A stretch of DNA of 64,000 nucleotides from Psococerastis gibbosa (taxonomy: Eukaryota > Arthropoda > Insecta > Psocodea > Psocidae): assembly GCA_963971405.1 (NCBI GenBank), contig OZ020488.1, forward strand, positions 21,161,089-21,225,088, given 5' to 3'. This document shows positions 1 through 10,754 of this stretch, one piece after another. The translations under genes and the position numbers were made by a program. Under the pieces are notes generated by a model. The model had not been told where the DNA came from. It did not search any database and saw nothing but the letters and a program-made list of their open reading frames with translations. Numbering within the stretch: position 1 is the stretch's first letter; each line of letters starts with the position of its first letter.

Positions 1-72
1 TCAAGTGCACTATTGATAAATATATTTACCGTTTTCGCCTAGTTTATCACGTGGTAAGGTGAATTCTAAAAA

Positions 73-456
73 GGCGCCCATTCCACCGACCGGCTAGGGC
101 TATTTACAAAAACAGTGACGTGGTAGCAGACATTCAAGACTTAGGCGAGGTTTCCACCGACCTCGCATTGCAGAATTGACGGAAATGTTTATTTTCCTCT
201 ATGTCATAGTTAAAATTGATCAATGATCATACAGTAAAATCACAAACAAACAAACTAAAATTAAAAAATGGCGTCATGGGATATGTTAAGAACAAACATT
301 TTAATAGATTTCTATAAAAAGATAAATTCTAATTTCCGTCAATGTCATTTGCATTCTGCAATGCGAGGTCAATGGAATCGCCACCTAAGTCTTGAATGTC
401 TGCTACCACGTCACTGTTTCGGTAAATAGCCCTAGCCGGTCGGTGGAATGGGCGCC
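73..456. mobile_element. PIF/Harbinger-like foldback MITE, copy 1
   Basis: Non-autonomous DNA transposon with very long terminal inverted repeats. It opens with GGCGCCCATTCCACCGACC and closes with the reverse complement. Arms of about 110 bp surround an AT-rich centre that contains ATGGCGTCATGGGATATG. The flanks are AAA on the left and TAA on the right, an imperfect version of the 3-bp TWA duplication seen at sister copies. The 3-bp TWA duplication with GG-starting termini is the hallmark of PIF/Harbinger elements, so the superfamily is inferred from structure. There is no coding capacity. The orientation of the asymmetric centre is opposite to the copy at 17985. Sister copies lie at 13870, 17985, 29315 and 42933, and a diverged one at 10900. 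Confidence 0.85.
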
Positions 457-605
457 TAACACAAAGTCATCCATATCATTTAGTTAATGTTGCGTTGAGA
501 ACTCCCGCCAAAACCTATATACCAATACCGCTGCCAGTGTCTCTACATAGGTCAATGGCAGAGTCCGCAGAGTTGTGCGCTCTTGCTCAAAAACTATAAT
601 GGATA

Positions 606-624
606 ATGGAAACGCCACCTAAGT
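606..624. repeat. Solo remnant of the MITE inner terminus
   Basis: Nineteen bases, GGAAACGCCACCTAAGT with two flanking matches, equal the inner inverted-repeat boundary of the Harbinger-like MITE family. Nothing of the outer arms is present here. It is either a chance match or a scrap of an independently mobile inner unit. Confidence 0.3.
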
Positions 625-903
625 AATCTGAGAATTTATACTGTCGTAAAGTAAGTTACAAAGTTTCGAAATTATTCAACTTAACTCATTTCTCGCTTAC
701 TGCTTTATTCTTAAAGACAGCTTCGACAATAGAATTACAATGAAGCAGTGTGATTTGATACACAAACCAGTGTCAGTAAAATAAAAAAATAAATAAAAAT
801 TTGTCAAACGAACTTAGGCTGCTTGTGTCTGGATACTGTATGTGAACATTTCCTCACTACTGTTAGCTCATGAGGACTCGTTCCTATACTGCGTTATGTC
901 GGG

Positions 904-1098
904 CTAACACCTGTTGCAATGCCAATGATAAGCGTGTCTGAACTTGCACATTGACACCTGTAGTCGGTGTGGGTTGACAACCCGTTTGCCAATGCCTCAT
1001 TCGGAAAAATACCAATAATTTCCAAAAACCCATGGGGTCGCTCTCAGGGCAAGGTGCAATGGGCCACACTACGTGCAAGTCTACATCCATAAAACCCT

Positions 1099-1143
<45 letters not shown>

Positions 1144-1155
1144 AATAATAACAAT
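904..1155 (+). repeat. Interspersed repeat L, copy 1, with (AAT)n tail
   Basis: About 250 bp sharing an ordered series of blocks with 28832-29074 and 63055-63245: CACCTGTTGCAATGCCAATG, CAGTTTGCCAATG-like, CCATGGGGTCG, CAATGGGCCA, then an (AAT)n tail starting near 1108. A fixed sequence ending in a short simple repeat is typical of non-LTR retrotransposon or SINE 3' ends. No tRNA-like promoter is visible, so this may be the 3' UTR of an unidentified LINE. A poly-leucine reading frame on the minus strand is only the (AAT)n tract read in reverse. Confidence 0.7.
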
Positions 1156-3313
1156 AAGAATACAAAATAGGTTTATGAACCAGCCACGCCCCCTCCCACC
1201 CCCCCCCTCCCAGTTCTATATAAACCAAGGTTTCCTCTCCCTAGTCACATTTGCATCTTCTCCTCGAGTTGAGCAAGTCTCAAATCGCAGATAAGGTGTA
1301 ACTGTGCTAGTGGGTTTCCCTCTGTAGATGGCAGTTCTTGCCGAAAGCGCTCAGGGTTTTATACTAACACAAGTGGGTTTCTTAGACAAATTTCTTAACG
1401 ATTATTTGGGTTTTACTAATTCGGGTTGTTATAACAAGTTTTTCTAAAACTCTAAGTTTTTGTTATTTTTTGTTTATTAAAATGAAATACCACGAAGTCA
1501 CGAGTAATCTAATTATTTATGTTTATGAACGTATAGTTTTTGCATCAGATTTTCAATAGATTTTATTACAACAAAGTATAAATCTCGAATGGTGACCTTG
1601 AAATAAAATAGGGGTGGAGAAGAAACCACTGCAAAATACCATTTGTAATAAGGTACATTAATTACATAGGTAAACTAGGTTTTGCGAGAGCACGATACTT
1701 GTGAAATCAAGTGGACCTGATCACGGCAAGGTCTTCAGCCATATCGATTTGACAACTCTTTTCAACATCGAGAAATAAGATAATGCACTTCAAATAAGAG
1801 CATTCCATAATCACCCTGTTTTGGAGGTCATGTGAAATCCGAATTCAATAACACTGCTCCGAAATTATCAACATTCAACACAGGTGCTTAACAAGTTAAC
1901 CAAAGATACTTGAGTAGTAGTGTTATAACAATAAATACGTTCAAACGAACAAGCACATTGGGGCATTACTACGAAGTCATACTCGTAGGCTATAAGAAGC
2001 TCTTCAAATATAAAATATAAATTATCCTCGTCCATTGACTCATGGGACGTGATGGATGCCCTAGCGAGTCCTGCGCAACAACTAGCCATGTCTTCATTTG
2101 TCCAACACTCTTAGCGGTACCCGAAATAATTATTACCTTAACTTTTAGCCGATAAATTAAAGTACAATACGAATATCATGGAGTAGTTCTAACCATATCC
2201 AATAGACCTAATAATGTACAATACTGTATACGGAAGTTAGATACGCATTTGCATCGAAGTTACAGAAGGCCATAACAAATAAGAAGCATGGGAAATCTCA
2301 TGCAATTGAGCAAAACGTAGCTGCGACAAGTGGCTATATTTTGCTCGATTGACACACACTTACAATAGGGGTTTTCTATGTAGTGTTGTCTAAGAAATTA
2401 ATTCGCAGACAAACTCAAATTTTCATCAAATATCGATCATAGTGCCATAAGAAACATGCCATAAAGTAGAAAAAATGTTAATACCTATACATATTATGTA
2501 GCCGGTACAAACACCATTTGGCCCCAGGATTTTTAAGTCGTGAAAGAAAACAATGTTAGGTTCGGCCGTCTTTAAAAACTGTGGCGAAACGGTGTTCACA
2601 CCTGCTATACATACTATATATTAAAATGTAGAGGACATTTCATCTACTTTATGAACGATATTTCATGAGAAATTCGACTTTACAACAACAAAAAACGGGC
2701 AGTAGAGTTAGCTCTAAAGTACAATAGTGGAACCGGTCGTAATTGAAGAAATATTATACTGGTGGTAATACTAACACCGGTAAGTTGCGGAAGCCACCAA
2801 CAATCCAAAAGACCTTGATGGACTTTTGACTAGTAGGACCCGCAGTCCCACGCACTCGTCCCAAACAGTGGCAGAGGAGGCTACCCCAAGGCGAGGGAAA
2901 GTCCCCAATTTCCGCACAAGTCCGCAAGGAAGCAAACAAACTGTCGACGTAAGGCAGGAGATGGGCCATGCCCAATGTTTATGTCAAAGGTGAACACGGT
3001 GACAGCCATGCAGATTTATTTTAAATTGTTGGCTCTTCATGGAGCTAAAACCAAGAGAGACAGGCGTGGAGCGTGACATATTTCAGGTATTGTAGGACTG
3101 GCAAGTATGCAAACATGCAAGTCGAAAGACAGCAAAACGAAGCCATGGAAAAATCGACGGAAACGGGATTCTAATGCGGGTCTCTACCCTGCCAAAGATT
3201 ATTATTATTATATTCCATTAATGGTTTATAGATGTCACTGATTACAGATTTACAGATTGCTTAATGGCGAGGGAGTATGTACAATAGAGAATAAGTGAAT
3301 ATTTTACACAAAA
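1156..3313. other. No gene recognised
   Basis: Apart from the possible TATA/initiator pair near 1217, I see no exon, RNA gene or known repeat here. A locally GC-richer patch at about 2770-3180, ending in (ATT)n near 3200, could be an old retroelement end, but no second copy lies in the window. Confidence 0.5.
1217..1250 (+). promoter_or_regulatory. Possible TATA plus initiator promoter
   Basis: TATATAAA at 1217-1224 stands 30 bases upstream of the A in TCACAT (1247), the normal arthropod TATA-to-start spacing. The initiator match is only partial (consensus TCAKTY). No coding exon was found downstream. It may be a chance hit in AT-rich DNA. Confidence 0.2.
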
Positions 3314-3500
3314 GTCATGACATGTAAAGTAGTGGTACGGACTCTGACTTTCACCCGAAAGGTTGTTGGTTTGTGCCCCACACTACCTACATTTTTTGGC
3401 CATGCTTCAGTCCCGGGTCTTCCTAGTTGAGTGTAAGAGAGGGCTTTATAGCCCTAACTCCGCTAGGCTGGCTTTAATAGAACAAAAGTCTTTATTTATT
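3314..3500 (+). mobile_element. tRNA-derived SINE, family F, copy 1
   Basis: Pol III type head: the A-box region GTAAAGTAGTGGTACGG and a degenerate B box (GGTTTGTGCCCC where other copies have GGTTCGAGTCC). The body includes CCATGCTTC and GAGTGTAAGAGAGGGC, and the 3' part is ATAGCCCTAACTCCGCTAGG followed by TTTAATAGAACAAAAGTC and a TTTATTTATT tail. Compared with 61421-61631 the central GGAGGGCATGTAAAGC block is partly missing. The tail runs straight into the Helentron-like element at 3501. Confidence 0.85.
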
Positions 3501-4348
3501 GCTTTCCAATTTATACGTAGTATAAGGAAAGCTTTGTGATGGTCAACATTTTCGATTCCGAGATTTCAACGGATTTACACGTTTTGAGGTACCAGGAACC
3601 CAAAAAAGTGGTTTTTACGAAATGTCTGTCTGTCTGTCTGTGCGTCGATTTCCGGGCAAACTACTCGGTCGATTTCGATGAAATTTGGAACGTAGGTTCA
3701 CAAAAATCATACCTCGGGACTATTTTTTTTTATTTTGGGCTCATTTAATTTGGGGGGGGGGGTTTATTCTCAAAAAACTCCAAAAAAAAAACGTCTAAAA
3801 ACATTAGTTCTCAAAAACGGCTCCAACGATTTCTTTTAAATTCATATATATCGTAGTCGTTATTAATGTTAACGAAATGCGGGGGGTCGCTTGCCCCTTG
3901 ATAGGTTGCTTCTGCGGGTAAAAAAATAAAAGTAACTAAATTTTAATGAAAAATGACTAAAAAATAATTTTTCTGCGAAACATTTCTATCGATGGTTTCT
4001 ACCTTCAGGCATGTTTTAGATGTTAAATTGAGTAACGAAACCGGACAGGTTGCTTTCCCAGAATAGCATTTGGTTTTGTAAAAAAAAAATGTTTTTTTGA
4101 AAAAATGATAGAAAATTCACGCTCAAATGCATTACGTGCCCTGCCAGTATTGCTGTGTGGTAATGTGTTGGTCTGACCTATCTAGAATTTACCTCACCTC
4201 CAGTGACGTCAGGTAGACAACCCCCCCCCCTCGAGGTATCGGAAATTTAACCATAGGAAAATTATTTACCATGAAATTACTCATTTTCGCTATCTACTAA
4301 TTTTGATAAATTGGAAAGCATGTTCGAGTAAACTCGGACCGGTTCTTT
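3501..4348 (+). mobile_element. Helentron/DINE-1-like element (HINE), copy B1
   Basis: Full-length copy of the commonest large repeat here. Order: a 5' hairpin GCTTTCC...GGAAAGC around ACGTAGTA; about 100 bp; a (TGTC)n core followed by GATTTCCGGGCAAACTACTC; a first G tract (3753); AT-rich body; a C tract (about 4220); then ATAAATTGGAAAGC, which is inverted relative to the 5' end, and a terminal hairpin CGAGTAAACTCGGACCGG before TTCTTT. Subterminal inverted repeats, a TCTG-type core and a 3' hairpin are the layout of DINE-1/INE-1 and other Helentron-associated elements. The family call is by structure. The short reading frame over the core is not a gene. Confidence 0.75.
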
Positions 4349-4375
4349 ATAAAATGCTACGGCTATCACTTTCTA

Positions 4376-4470
4376 TTTAGTAGGTACCCCGCACACCTTC
4401 GGTTAAGGGGGCCTACAATATATGTAGAAATTTTAAAAATAAACGAATTATTATTATAAAGATTACATAA
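4376..4470 (+). repeat. Retroelement 3' end, family C, copy 1
   Basis: GCACACCTTCGGTTAAGGGG, CTACAATAT and ACGAATTATTATTAT match 9293-9390 in order. The ACGAATTATT end with an (ATT)n run is also seen in reverse at 15892-15950. This looks like the extreme 3' end of a non-LTR retrotransposon with an (ATT)n tail. Confidence 0.55.
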
Positions 4471-5382
4471 TATTTAAAAAAATAAAAAACAATATGGGAT
4501 AGCAATGGGAGATAAGGACATTTTTTTTCTTCTTTTTCTTATTATTGCCGGCCCTGTAATGTGTCCGAGACAACTACGGAACGCGTAGTTGGCCAATGAT
4601 CGGGACTGTGGCGGGGGCGGGTGGACAGTCTTGGGGCTGCCTAGATAGATCATGTCGATCTGATTGATTTGCCTTTTCTAACAAGGTTGAGTTTTGTTTT
4701 TAAACAGTTGATTAATTGGCGATGGCCATAGAATGATATGTATGGATACACAGCAGTAATCCCAACAATTATCCCGTTCAAAGGGTACCAAGAACTGACC
4801 TCTGACCTATGTCAGCTTGAACCCTCTAAATAAGAAAAATAATACAATACATGTCTTATTATTATTTTACACTTATACCTTATAAGTAGATGGTGGAAAA
4901 AAAGGTAGTTTCCATCAAAAACCGGTTACCTAATCAAATGCAGTAGTATACATGCAATTTCATATAAATGCACTTTTAATAAAAGGAAAAATAATCATAA
5001 TAATAATAGTGAATAAGTTATATTTATAAATAACTAATAATTATTTCTGCGGGCGCTACTTCCGTGCAAATAATTTTGCTGACAAGGCAAGCCAACGCTC
5101 ATAATTATTTTACATTTAAGTACTTATTATCAGAATGGGCTATAATTGCAACAAAAACATATAACTCCCAGTAATTAAATTACAATTCAAGAAATAAGAA
5201 TAGGTAATAACTTAATTGCCACCATTGCTAGAAATGACGAAAACAACGCACGGAACTACAATTTGCGACAGAGAATAGAAATCATCAGCCCGAAGGTCCA
5301 CGACTATTCCAGGTGATAAAATGTTTCACTGCATTAAACGCCAAGTAAAGTTACTAAGAAACGTTTGAAATTGAAAAAAAAA
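4471..5382. other. No gene recognised
   Basis: AT-rich sequence with a GC-richer patch at 4545-4660. No exon signals, RNA gene or second copy of any segment was found. Confidence 0.5.
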
Positions 5383-5640
5383 CGCCGTAGCACGACAACA
5401 CAATGAGGTCTAGTCCTGAGGACAAGAAGAGGATCTTTTCTCTTGACCACCGCCTCTTTGGGATATTGCGGCCAGCAACATGCCCACCGGTCGCGATTTT
5501 CACTACCGGTGACGGTAGGGTTGAGTGGCCCCAGACGAGCGGAACTGTTTTCCTTTTACATCGAGTCTCGAACAACGAGCCTCCGTTTCAGAGGTAGACT
5601 AGTTCTCTGCCAATTGACTATTCCTGACCTTTGAGAACAA
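5383..5640 (-). mobile_element. tRNA-derived SINE, family K, copy 1
   Basis: On the minus strand the right end reads AGTCAATTGGCAGAGAACTAG and then TTGTTCGAGACTC, which are A-box-like and B-box-like elements in tRNA order. The body continues with CAATATCCCAAAGAGG, GGATCCTC-like and CAGGACTAGACCTCA, and an A-rich 3' end. The same blocks occur in the same order at 43960-44172. A small + strand reading frame across it is a shadow. Confidence 0.65.
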
Positions 5641-5744
5641 ATAGAGGTAATTATGTTGTACTCGAAAGTGAATTGTTCTACACATTTAAAAAAAAACATC
5701 CAACATGTTGACTGGCGGCTCATTAACTTCCCTTAAAATGTGAC

Positions 5745-5830
5745 CTTTTTTTAATTAAAAAAAATTTAAATCGCATACAAGCATCAAATGAATGTATCCG
5801 AACAGCCTCTTCAGTGCTAACGAATCTCAT
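5745..5830 (-). mobile_element. SINE family Q, 3' fragment
   Basis: On the minus strand it reads GAAGAGGCTGTTCGGATACA then TTCATTTGATGCTTG, TATGCGATTTAAA and an A/T tail. This equals the 3' half of the SINE at 15090-15270. The tRNA-like head is missing. Confidence 0.6.
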
Positions 5831-5867
5831 AGGCACGTCAAAATATGTATTTTTAAGGCATGACCCA

Positions 5868-6135
5868 CTTGTAAGTCTGATAGGTGTTGGCAAGTTCGTG
5901 GGACGGTTGTTGAGTGGCTATACGCTACGGTACCCGGACTATAGCGATGCAAAAATAGGACTTAGTCCAGGGGTTGACACAACTACCTGAGCTAAGGATG
6001 GGTGTAACCAGAGGGACACAATGTGAAACCTCAGGTAACACGAAGGAGGCTAGAATGGTTACAATAAGGAAGCAGTAAGAGCTACCAAATCCGACCGGCT
6101 TCGACCTAGAAAAAAGGGCATAATTTTAAGGGGTT
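5868..6135 (+). repeat. Interspersed repeat I, copy 1
   Basis: About 270 bp sharing AGGTGTTGGCAAGTTCGTGG, GACTATAGCGATGCAAAAAT, CAATGTGAAACCTCAGG and CCGACCGGCTTCGACCTAGA with copies at 40176 and 41793. No terminal inverted repeat or tRNA-like promoter is visible, so the class is unknown. Confidence 0.7.
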
Positions 6136-6715
6136 CTTGACAGCTGCGGGAGTAGTGAATAATTTAATTAACCCAATTGGGCACATTAACTCCTGCTTCT
6201 CTAAGATGTGTCGACTGGTACACGGAATGAAATATGATTGCTGGTGTAATTAAACACACTACATGAATGCCCCTAATGGTTTTTATTTTACAGCAACTGA
6301 TAGGGGGTTTTATAACGCAAAATTAAAAAAAAAACATAGCAAGTTCGAAGCAAGTATATCAATGTCGTGCAAGAAGTGATATTGGCGAATATTAATTGGC
6401 AAGCACATTTGAATTAACTTGGGCGTGGGTATTCACGCGACACTGCAGACATTGTAATGATAAATTATTGTAACAATTTGTCAATATCCTTGAATGTGAT
6501 GTAGCCTACTTTGAAAACAGTTATTATTGTCGAGACAGACAGATTTAAACGTGAATAATTGCAGGAAAAACGTTGGAAATTATTAGATCCTTTTTTTTTA
6601 TTTTAATTCATGTTTTGCCATCTGTTCATAATTTGTTTTTGGTAAATTTATAATAAAAATTTGCACCCAAATGACATAAAAATCATTAGAAAAATTGAGA
6701 AAAATACGAGTGCAT
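6136..6715. other. No gene recognised
   Basis: AT-rich sequence. A ttttattttacag acceptor-like string ends at 6293 but is followed by stops in all frames and lies upstream of the only supported gene. Confidence 0.5.
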
Positions 6716-7085
6716 TACTATCGATGATTTCTACCTTCAGGCATGTTTTAGGTGTTAAATTGAGTAACGCAACCGGAAAGGTTTCTTTCCCAAAAAACTA
6801 TTTGGTTTTGTGCAAAAAATTATTTTTTGAAAAAATGGTAGAAAATTCGCGCTCAAATGCATTGCGTGTCCTCCCATTATTGCTGTGTGATAATGTTGTG
6901 TTAGTCTGACCTATCTAGAATTTATCTCACCTCCAGTGACGTCAGGTGGACAATCCCCCCCCCCCCTCCGAGATATCGGAAATCTAACCATAGGAAAATT
7001 ATTTACCATGAAATTACTCATTTTCTCTATCTACTAATGTTGATAAATTGGAAAGCATGTTCGAGTAAACTCGGACCGGTTCTTT
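6716..7085 (+). mobile_element. HINE copy B2, 5'-truncated
   Basis: The 3' 370 bp of the Helentron-like family, from ATCGATGATTTCTACCTTC through the CCTCCAGTGACGTCAGG block, a C tract of about 13 at 6954 and the terminal hairpin CGAGTAAACTCGGACCGG ending in TTCTTT. The 5' hairpin and TCTG core are absent. Confidence 0.75.
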
Positions 7086-7539
7086 CTGATAGTGATAACA
7101 GGGAATTAGTATTCTTCTTGCATTGTAGCATAGTAATTAGCTTCGATAATGGGCAATATAATGTCATCTTTAATGTTATACGAATAATAATGTAGGTAAT
7201 TACAATCAGAGGATCACGAGCAAAATGCAGCAATTACAGCATTTACAAATGACATTTCTGATGTCTCTATGACTACAAAACTAAATACTATAAGAATTGT
7301 TATTGTCTTGTTACGTAACTAATAACTTAATTACCGTTTATCAACTGACCTTTAATAACAACAATGGTAACAATTGTTATAGGTGGCGCAAGGAGGCATT
7401 TGAAAGCGTGCAGCCAGCAACACGAGATGCGATGGCTCTCACACCACAAAATACGATAACACAATTTTATGTATATGTTTTTTATATTCCGTTGCCTTGA
7501 ATCTGTAATTACTGTTTGAAATGTGTAATCTAAGTCAGT
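7086..7539. other. No gene recognised
   Basis: AT-rich unique sequence between two repeats. The short reading frames here are not supported by any exon signal. Confidence 0.5.
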
Positions 7540-7668
7540 GGGGTATGTATAATATATTTTTGGCAGAGGGGGGGGGGGTCAAGACCAGATCATCTGTAGC
7601 TATCAACTTCTTGTCCCTAATTGACGTTGAATTCTACCAACCAAACCGCTTACAGCTCACTGTTGACA
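7540..7668 (+). repeat. Interspersed repeat D, copy 1
   Basis: Shares with 61243-61380 a G tract (7567-7578), then CAAGACC, ATCAACTTCTTG-like, and GAATTCTACCAACCAAACCG. About 130 bp with unknown class. The G-rich start recalls repeat E and the HINE, but the other sequence differs. Confidence 0.6.
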
Positions 7669-7743
7669 TGAACATTTATTAGATCAGGCAAATTATGCAT
7701 TATAATATATATTATACGAAGGCTTTCACGGCCGGAGTCTAAT

Positions 7744-8034
7744 AAGGGGAAAGAAGAATCCGGGCTAATAGGCCGTGGTCGATTTGAAAGTAGGCTTCCA
7801 AACGTTTCGTCAACAACTGCAGTCGACATCTTCAGTGGCACACGTATACATCAAAGGCTGTATCGCGGAGGTACCGTAGCAACTGACTGACAGACTGGTA
7901 CAGGTATGGATCGGTGCGAAGGCGCTCTAGTTTCTGATGATTCTGAAGATGTCAACTGCAGTTGATGAGGAAACGTTTGGAAGCCTACTTTCAAATCGAC
8001 CACGGCCTATTAGCCCGGATTCTTCTGTCCCCTT
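7744..8034. mobile_element. Foldback element with hammerhead-like motif
   Basis: Two near-perfect 92-bp arms (7744-7835 and 7943-8034) face each other around a 107-nt loop. Read outwards from the loop each arm starts CTGAAGATGTC, a palindromic CTGCAG segment, then GAAACGTTTGG. CTGAAGA plus GAAA around a stem (GTCGAC/GTTGAC in the left arm) is the core layout of a type I hammerhead ribozyme, and Penelope-like retroelements are known to carry such motifs in their terminal repeats. I infer an inverted pair of such ends; no reverse transcriptase is nearby. Confidence 0.5.
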
Positions 8035-8686
8035 AATGTATATATATAATATATTGGAGTAGAAATTAATAAAATTAGTCTGTTCGACTATTAAATTCTT
8101 ACATGATTTGAGTTCAGACCGGCGTAAGCCAGGTCAACTCACATTGGTAAATTTCGTTTCACATTTCCCATTTCGGGCCCAATGTCCTAAGGGTGTAGAA
8201 AACATTTAAGCTGCATATAGAAACAAGACCCATGTCAGTTGACGGCAGTGTGACGCAAATCACATCATAGACATTTTTTATTTCATTTCTTTAATTCTAA
8301 ATTTATTCTTTTTTGGGGGCTGCAAAAAAACAATTAATCCTTAACATTTAAATGCTCCAGAAGATCAGTCACAGGCCATACCTAGTTCTTTCATGCGATT
8401 TCAAGCGGGAATGAGTTTACACATTGGAAAGCCCGAGGTCCGAACATGTCTAATAGTTTTTTTGCAATTACCCCATCCTGACTAACCAAATGAAGCGGTT
8501 AATTCGATTTGTACAATTCTAAGAAAATCCAGTGGAGAGTAAAGAATAATTAATCTATACAAACAAAAGTTTTCATTTGACGCCAAGTCATACGAATATT
8601 TCTGAGTTTGGTTCAAGTTTCGACCGAACTAATATGGCAAAAAAAAATAATTATGACGAAGGAAATGTTGACCAGCCGGTTACTTC
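8035..8686. other. No gene recognised
   Basis: Unique AT-rich sequence with no recognisable gene, RNA or repeat. Confidence 0.5.
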
Positions 8687-9058
8687 TTTTGCCAACGGCC
8701 TTACCATGTTGATTCCATTACAGCAGAACATGTTTCAAACTGCGGCAACTTGGTAGTGTGCACAGCGTTGGCAGGGGAACCTGGTGGGACATGATAACGC
8801 GCTTAGGCAGTATAAGTCGAGTCCTGGTCACCTCCGATTTAATCGTGTGACTTTACCATGTTCCCCAAGTGGTTCGGAATCCACTATAATCAGGAGGTCC
8901 ACCCTGTTAGTCAACTCCCCTTTCCCCGAGGTGAAAGAGTCTGCCCTTAGGGTGCCTCAAGTTAACAAACAGACTCACTCCACCCGCCAGGCTGACAGGG
9001 TTGCTTAAAGCAGAAATGCTGAAAGCAGGCGTTAGAAACAACAAACAACAACAAACAA
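8687..9058 (+). repeat. Interspersed repeat J, copy 1, with (CAA)n tail
   Basis: About 370 bp, roughly 90% like 63388-63758 by eye: TTACCATGTTGATTCCATTA, CAGCGTTGGCAGGGGAAC, GTGGTTCGGAATCCACTA, AGAGTCTGCCCTTAGGG, GTTGCTTAAAGC, then a CAACAAACAACAACA tail. The tail suggests the 3' end of a LINE or a SINE. The 74-codon reading frame is interrupted in the sister copy, so it is not treated as a gene. Confidence 0.75.
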
Positions 9059-9292
9059 TACTTCTTTTATTTCAATTAGTATGTGGAATATTAAGATACT
9101 AGGAAAAAAATGTACCCTCAAAATTTTGTATGGTTTGATTTAAGAAGAAATGGGATTACCCCCCCCCCCCATGTATTTTTTGTATAAAGTCGAGTCGATT
9201 TTCATGAGGAAATATCGATCGTAAAGCCGTAAGAAATAGTCGTTAAATGAGCAGAAGCCAAACTCTAAATTTCGACATATGACATGTGACCT

Positions 9293-9390
9293 CCATTAGT
9301 GGGTACTCCGCACAACTTCGGTTAAGGGGGTCTACAATATCTGTAGAAAACTTTAAAAATGTTAAAAAATACACGAATTATTATATTATT
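9293..9390 (+). repeat. Retroelement 3' end, family C, copy 2
   Basis: TTAGTGGGTACTCCGCACAA, CGGTTAAGGGGGTCTACAAT, and ATACACGAATTATTATATT parallel the copy at 4376. The tail is a degraded (ATT)n run. Confidence 0.55.
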
Positions 9391-9827
9391 ATTCCTAACA
9401 CCAATTGGCCACAGTTCTTGAACTCCTTCCTCGGGACTACCACACTAATCGATTTTTGCGCAAATCAAATTCAATAGAATCAGGTAAATATTGTCACATA
9501 CATCTTAAATGCTTAGAAAAATCTCTTCTATTTGTCCTGATATTTTTGACAACTCTACGATTGATAGTTGATTTTTACACTTATAAGGTTTTTCCCCTCC
9601 GAATGTCTCTTTGTAATGCACTGGTGTATTGAAAAGTTGGCTTTTAGGGGAGGTAATTGGCGCTATCTCGGAATAATGTAAGCATATGTTTAGTTGCACA
9701 TCAAATGAAAGCTCATTTCATCAATTTTTATTTGCTAAACCAATTGGAAATCTGCATCTTAAAGGTACTCAATTACTTAAATGACATGGTCCTATAGAAA
9801 ATGTCCTAAATTTATCTTTTTATCTTT

Positions 9828-9995
9828 TACCTACAAAAAGGTTATATCACGTACAAACAATTTAATGAATGAGTCCGATTAACCTCTTCAATCGCCTCAC
9901 TAAGTCACCTAATTGGTACTTACCGACCGCAAGGTGTATAGATATTCGTACAAGTACAAGCACGCTACCACCTTGCCACCGAAGTCGCTGTATTT
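9828..9995 (-). mobile_element. tRNA-derived SINE, family Q, copy 2
   Basis: On the minus strand it reads CTTCGGTGGCAAGGTGGTAG then CGTGCTTGTACTTGTACGA, an A-box-like tRNA head, followed by GAGGCGATTGAAGAGGTTAA, TCGGACTCATTCATTAAATT and an ACCTTTTTG-like end. The order matches 15090-15270. The B box is poorly preserved. Confidence 0.7.
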
Positions 9996-10319
9996 TGGCC
10001 TTTTGGACTCCACTCCAACCTTAACTCATATATTTGCAATGCTTTAATAGAATTGGCCTAACAATTAAAATCCATTCGAAGCGGATGCAAAAATGAGTCT
10101 GTATGCAGTTGGCGCCCTTGCATGAAAACAACAACGGCCAAAGCCATCAAAAAGCGCGGGTGACGGCTGAGAGTGGAAGCTGTGGCATTTCCCGAAAGCT
10201 AGGCAGAGAGTGAAAGTAGCAACCATACCTGACTCCACCTCCACACCACCAGGCACAGACTGCCTGCCAGACGACCAGTCTGCCTGGACAGCCATAGGTA
10301 CCCACAATCCAGCACAGCG

Positions 10320-10531
10320 TCAGTTCGTGGCAAGTTCGCGCGCGATATCGTAATCCCAACAAAAAGTTTTAGCACAGCCATAACCAACAATAACAGTCTT
10401 TAGGTTAGAGGCCTAATACTTAGTGAACCAGTGGTGTTAATACCTAAAAGTGTCAGTGAAGTGTCTCGCGGTTTTCAGTGATTTCATAGACAAGTGATTC
10501 TGATTTGGATTGAATAGAAAGGACTAGCCTG
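10320..10531 (+). other. Probable non-coding first exon with initiator
   Basis: A GC-richer island (about 10060-10390) in AT-rich DNA contains CGTCAGTTCG, an arthropod initiator with the putative start A at 10322. The 210 bases after it carry several short stop-terminated frames, as a 5' UTR would. They end at 10531 in CCTG followed by GTAAGT, a near-perfect 5' splice site. No TATA box sits 30 bp upstream and the downstream promoter element match is weak. The next + strand acceptor with a convincing coding exon is at 21372, so this is most simply exon 1 of that gene, with an intron of about 10.8 kb. The link is inferred; transcript data would decide it. Confidence 0.4.
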
Positions 10532-10754
10532 GTAAGTTTTGAAGAGATCGCAAGTAGGTTTTATGAGGTTTTTATTTATATTTATGTAGTATTATTAGAC
10601 TAATGTCTTTTGTGAATAGGAATGTCAACAGCTTTAGATATTTTAATTGGAATTAATGCCAATTTAATAATGCCACATATAAGTATTCAATTTATCCTAA
10701 TGCAAGGTTTGCCCTGACATTGATACATCTGTGATCATGTATCCGAAAAAATGA

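Noticed and set aside
884-1228. 114-codon minus-strand frame with a poly-leucine run
   Set aside because: The leucines are the (AAT)n tail of repeat L read in reverse; no coding evidence.
3536-3748. Reading frames with SVCLCVDFRANYSVDF-type peptides (also at 24985, 38963, 62552)
   Set aside because: They are translations of the (TGTC)n core of the Helentron-like repeat. The frame is broken differently in each copy and has no start or splice context.
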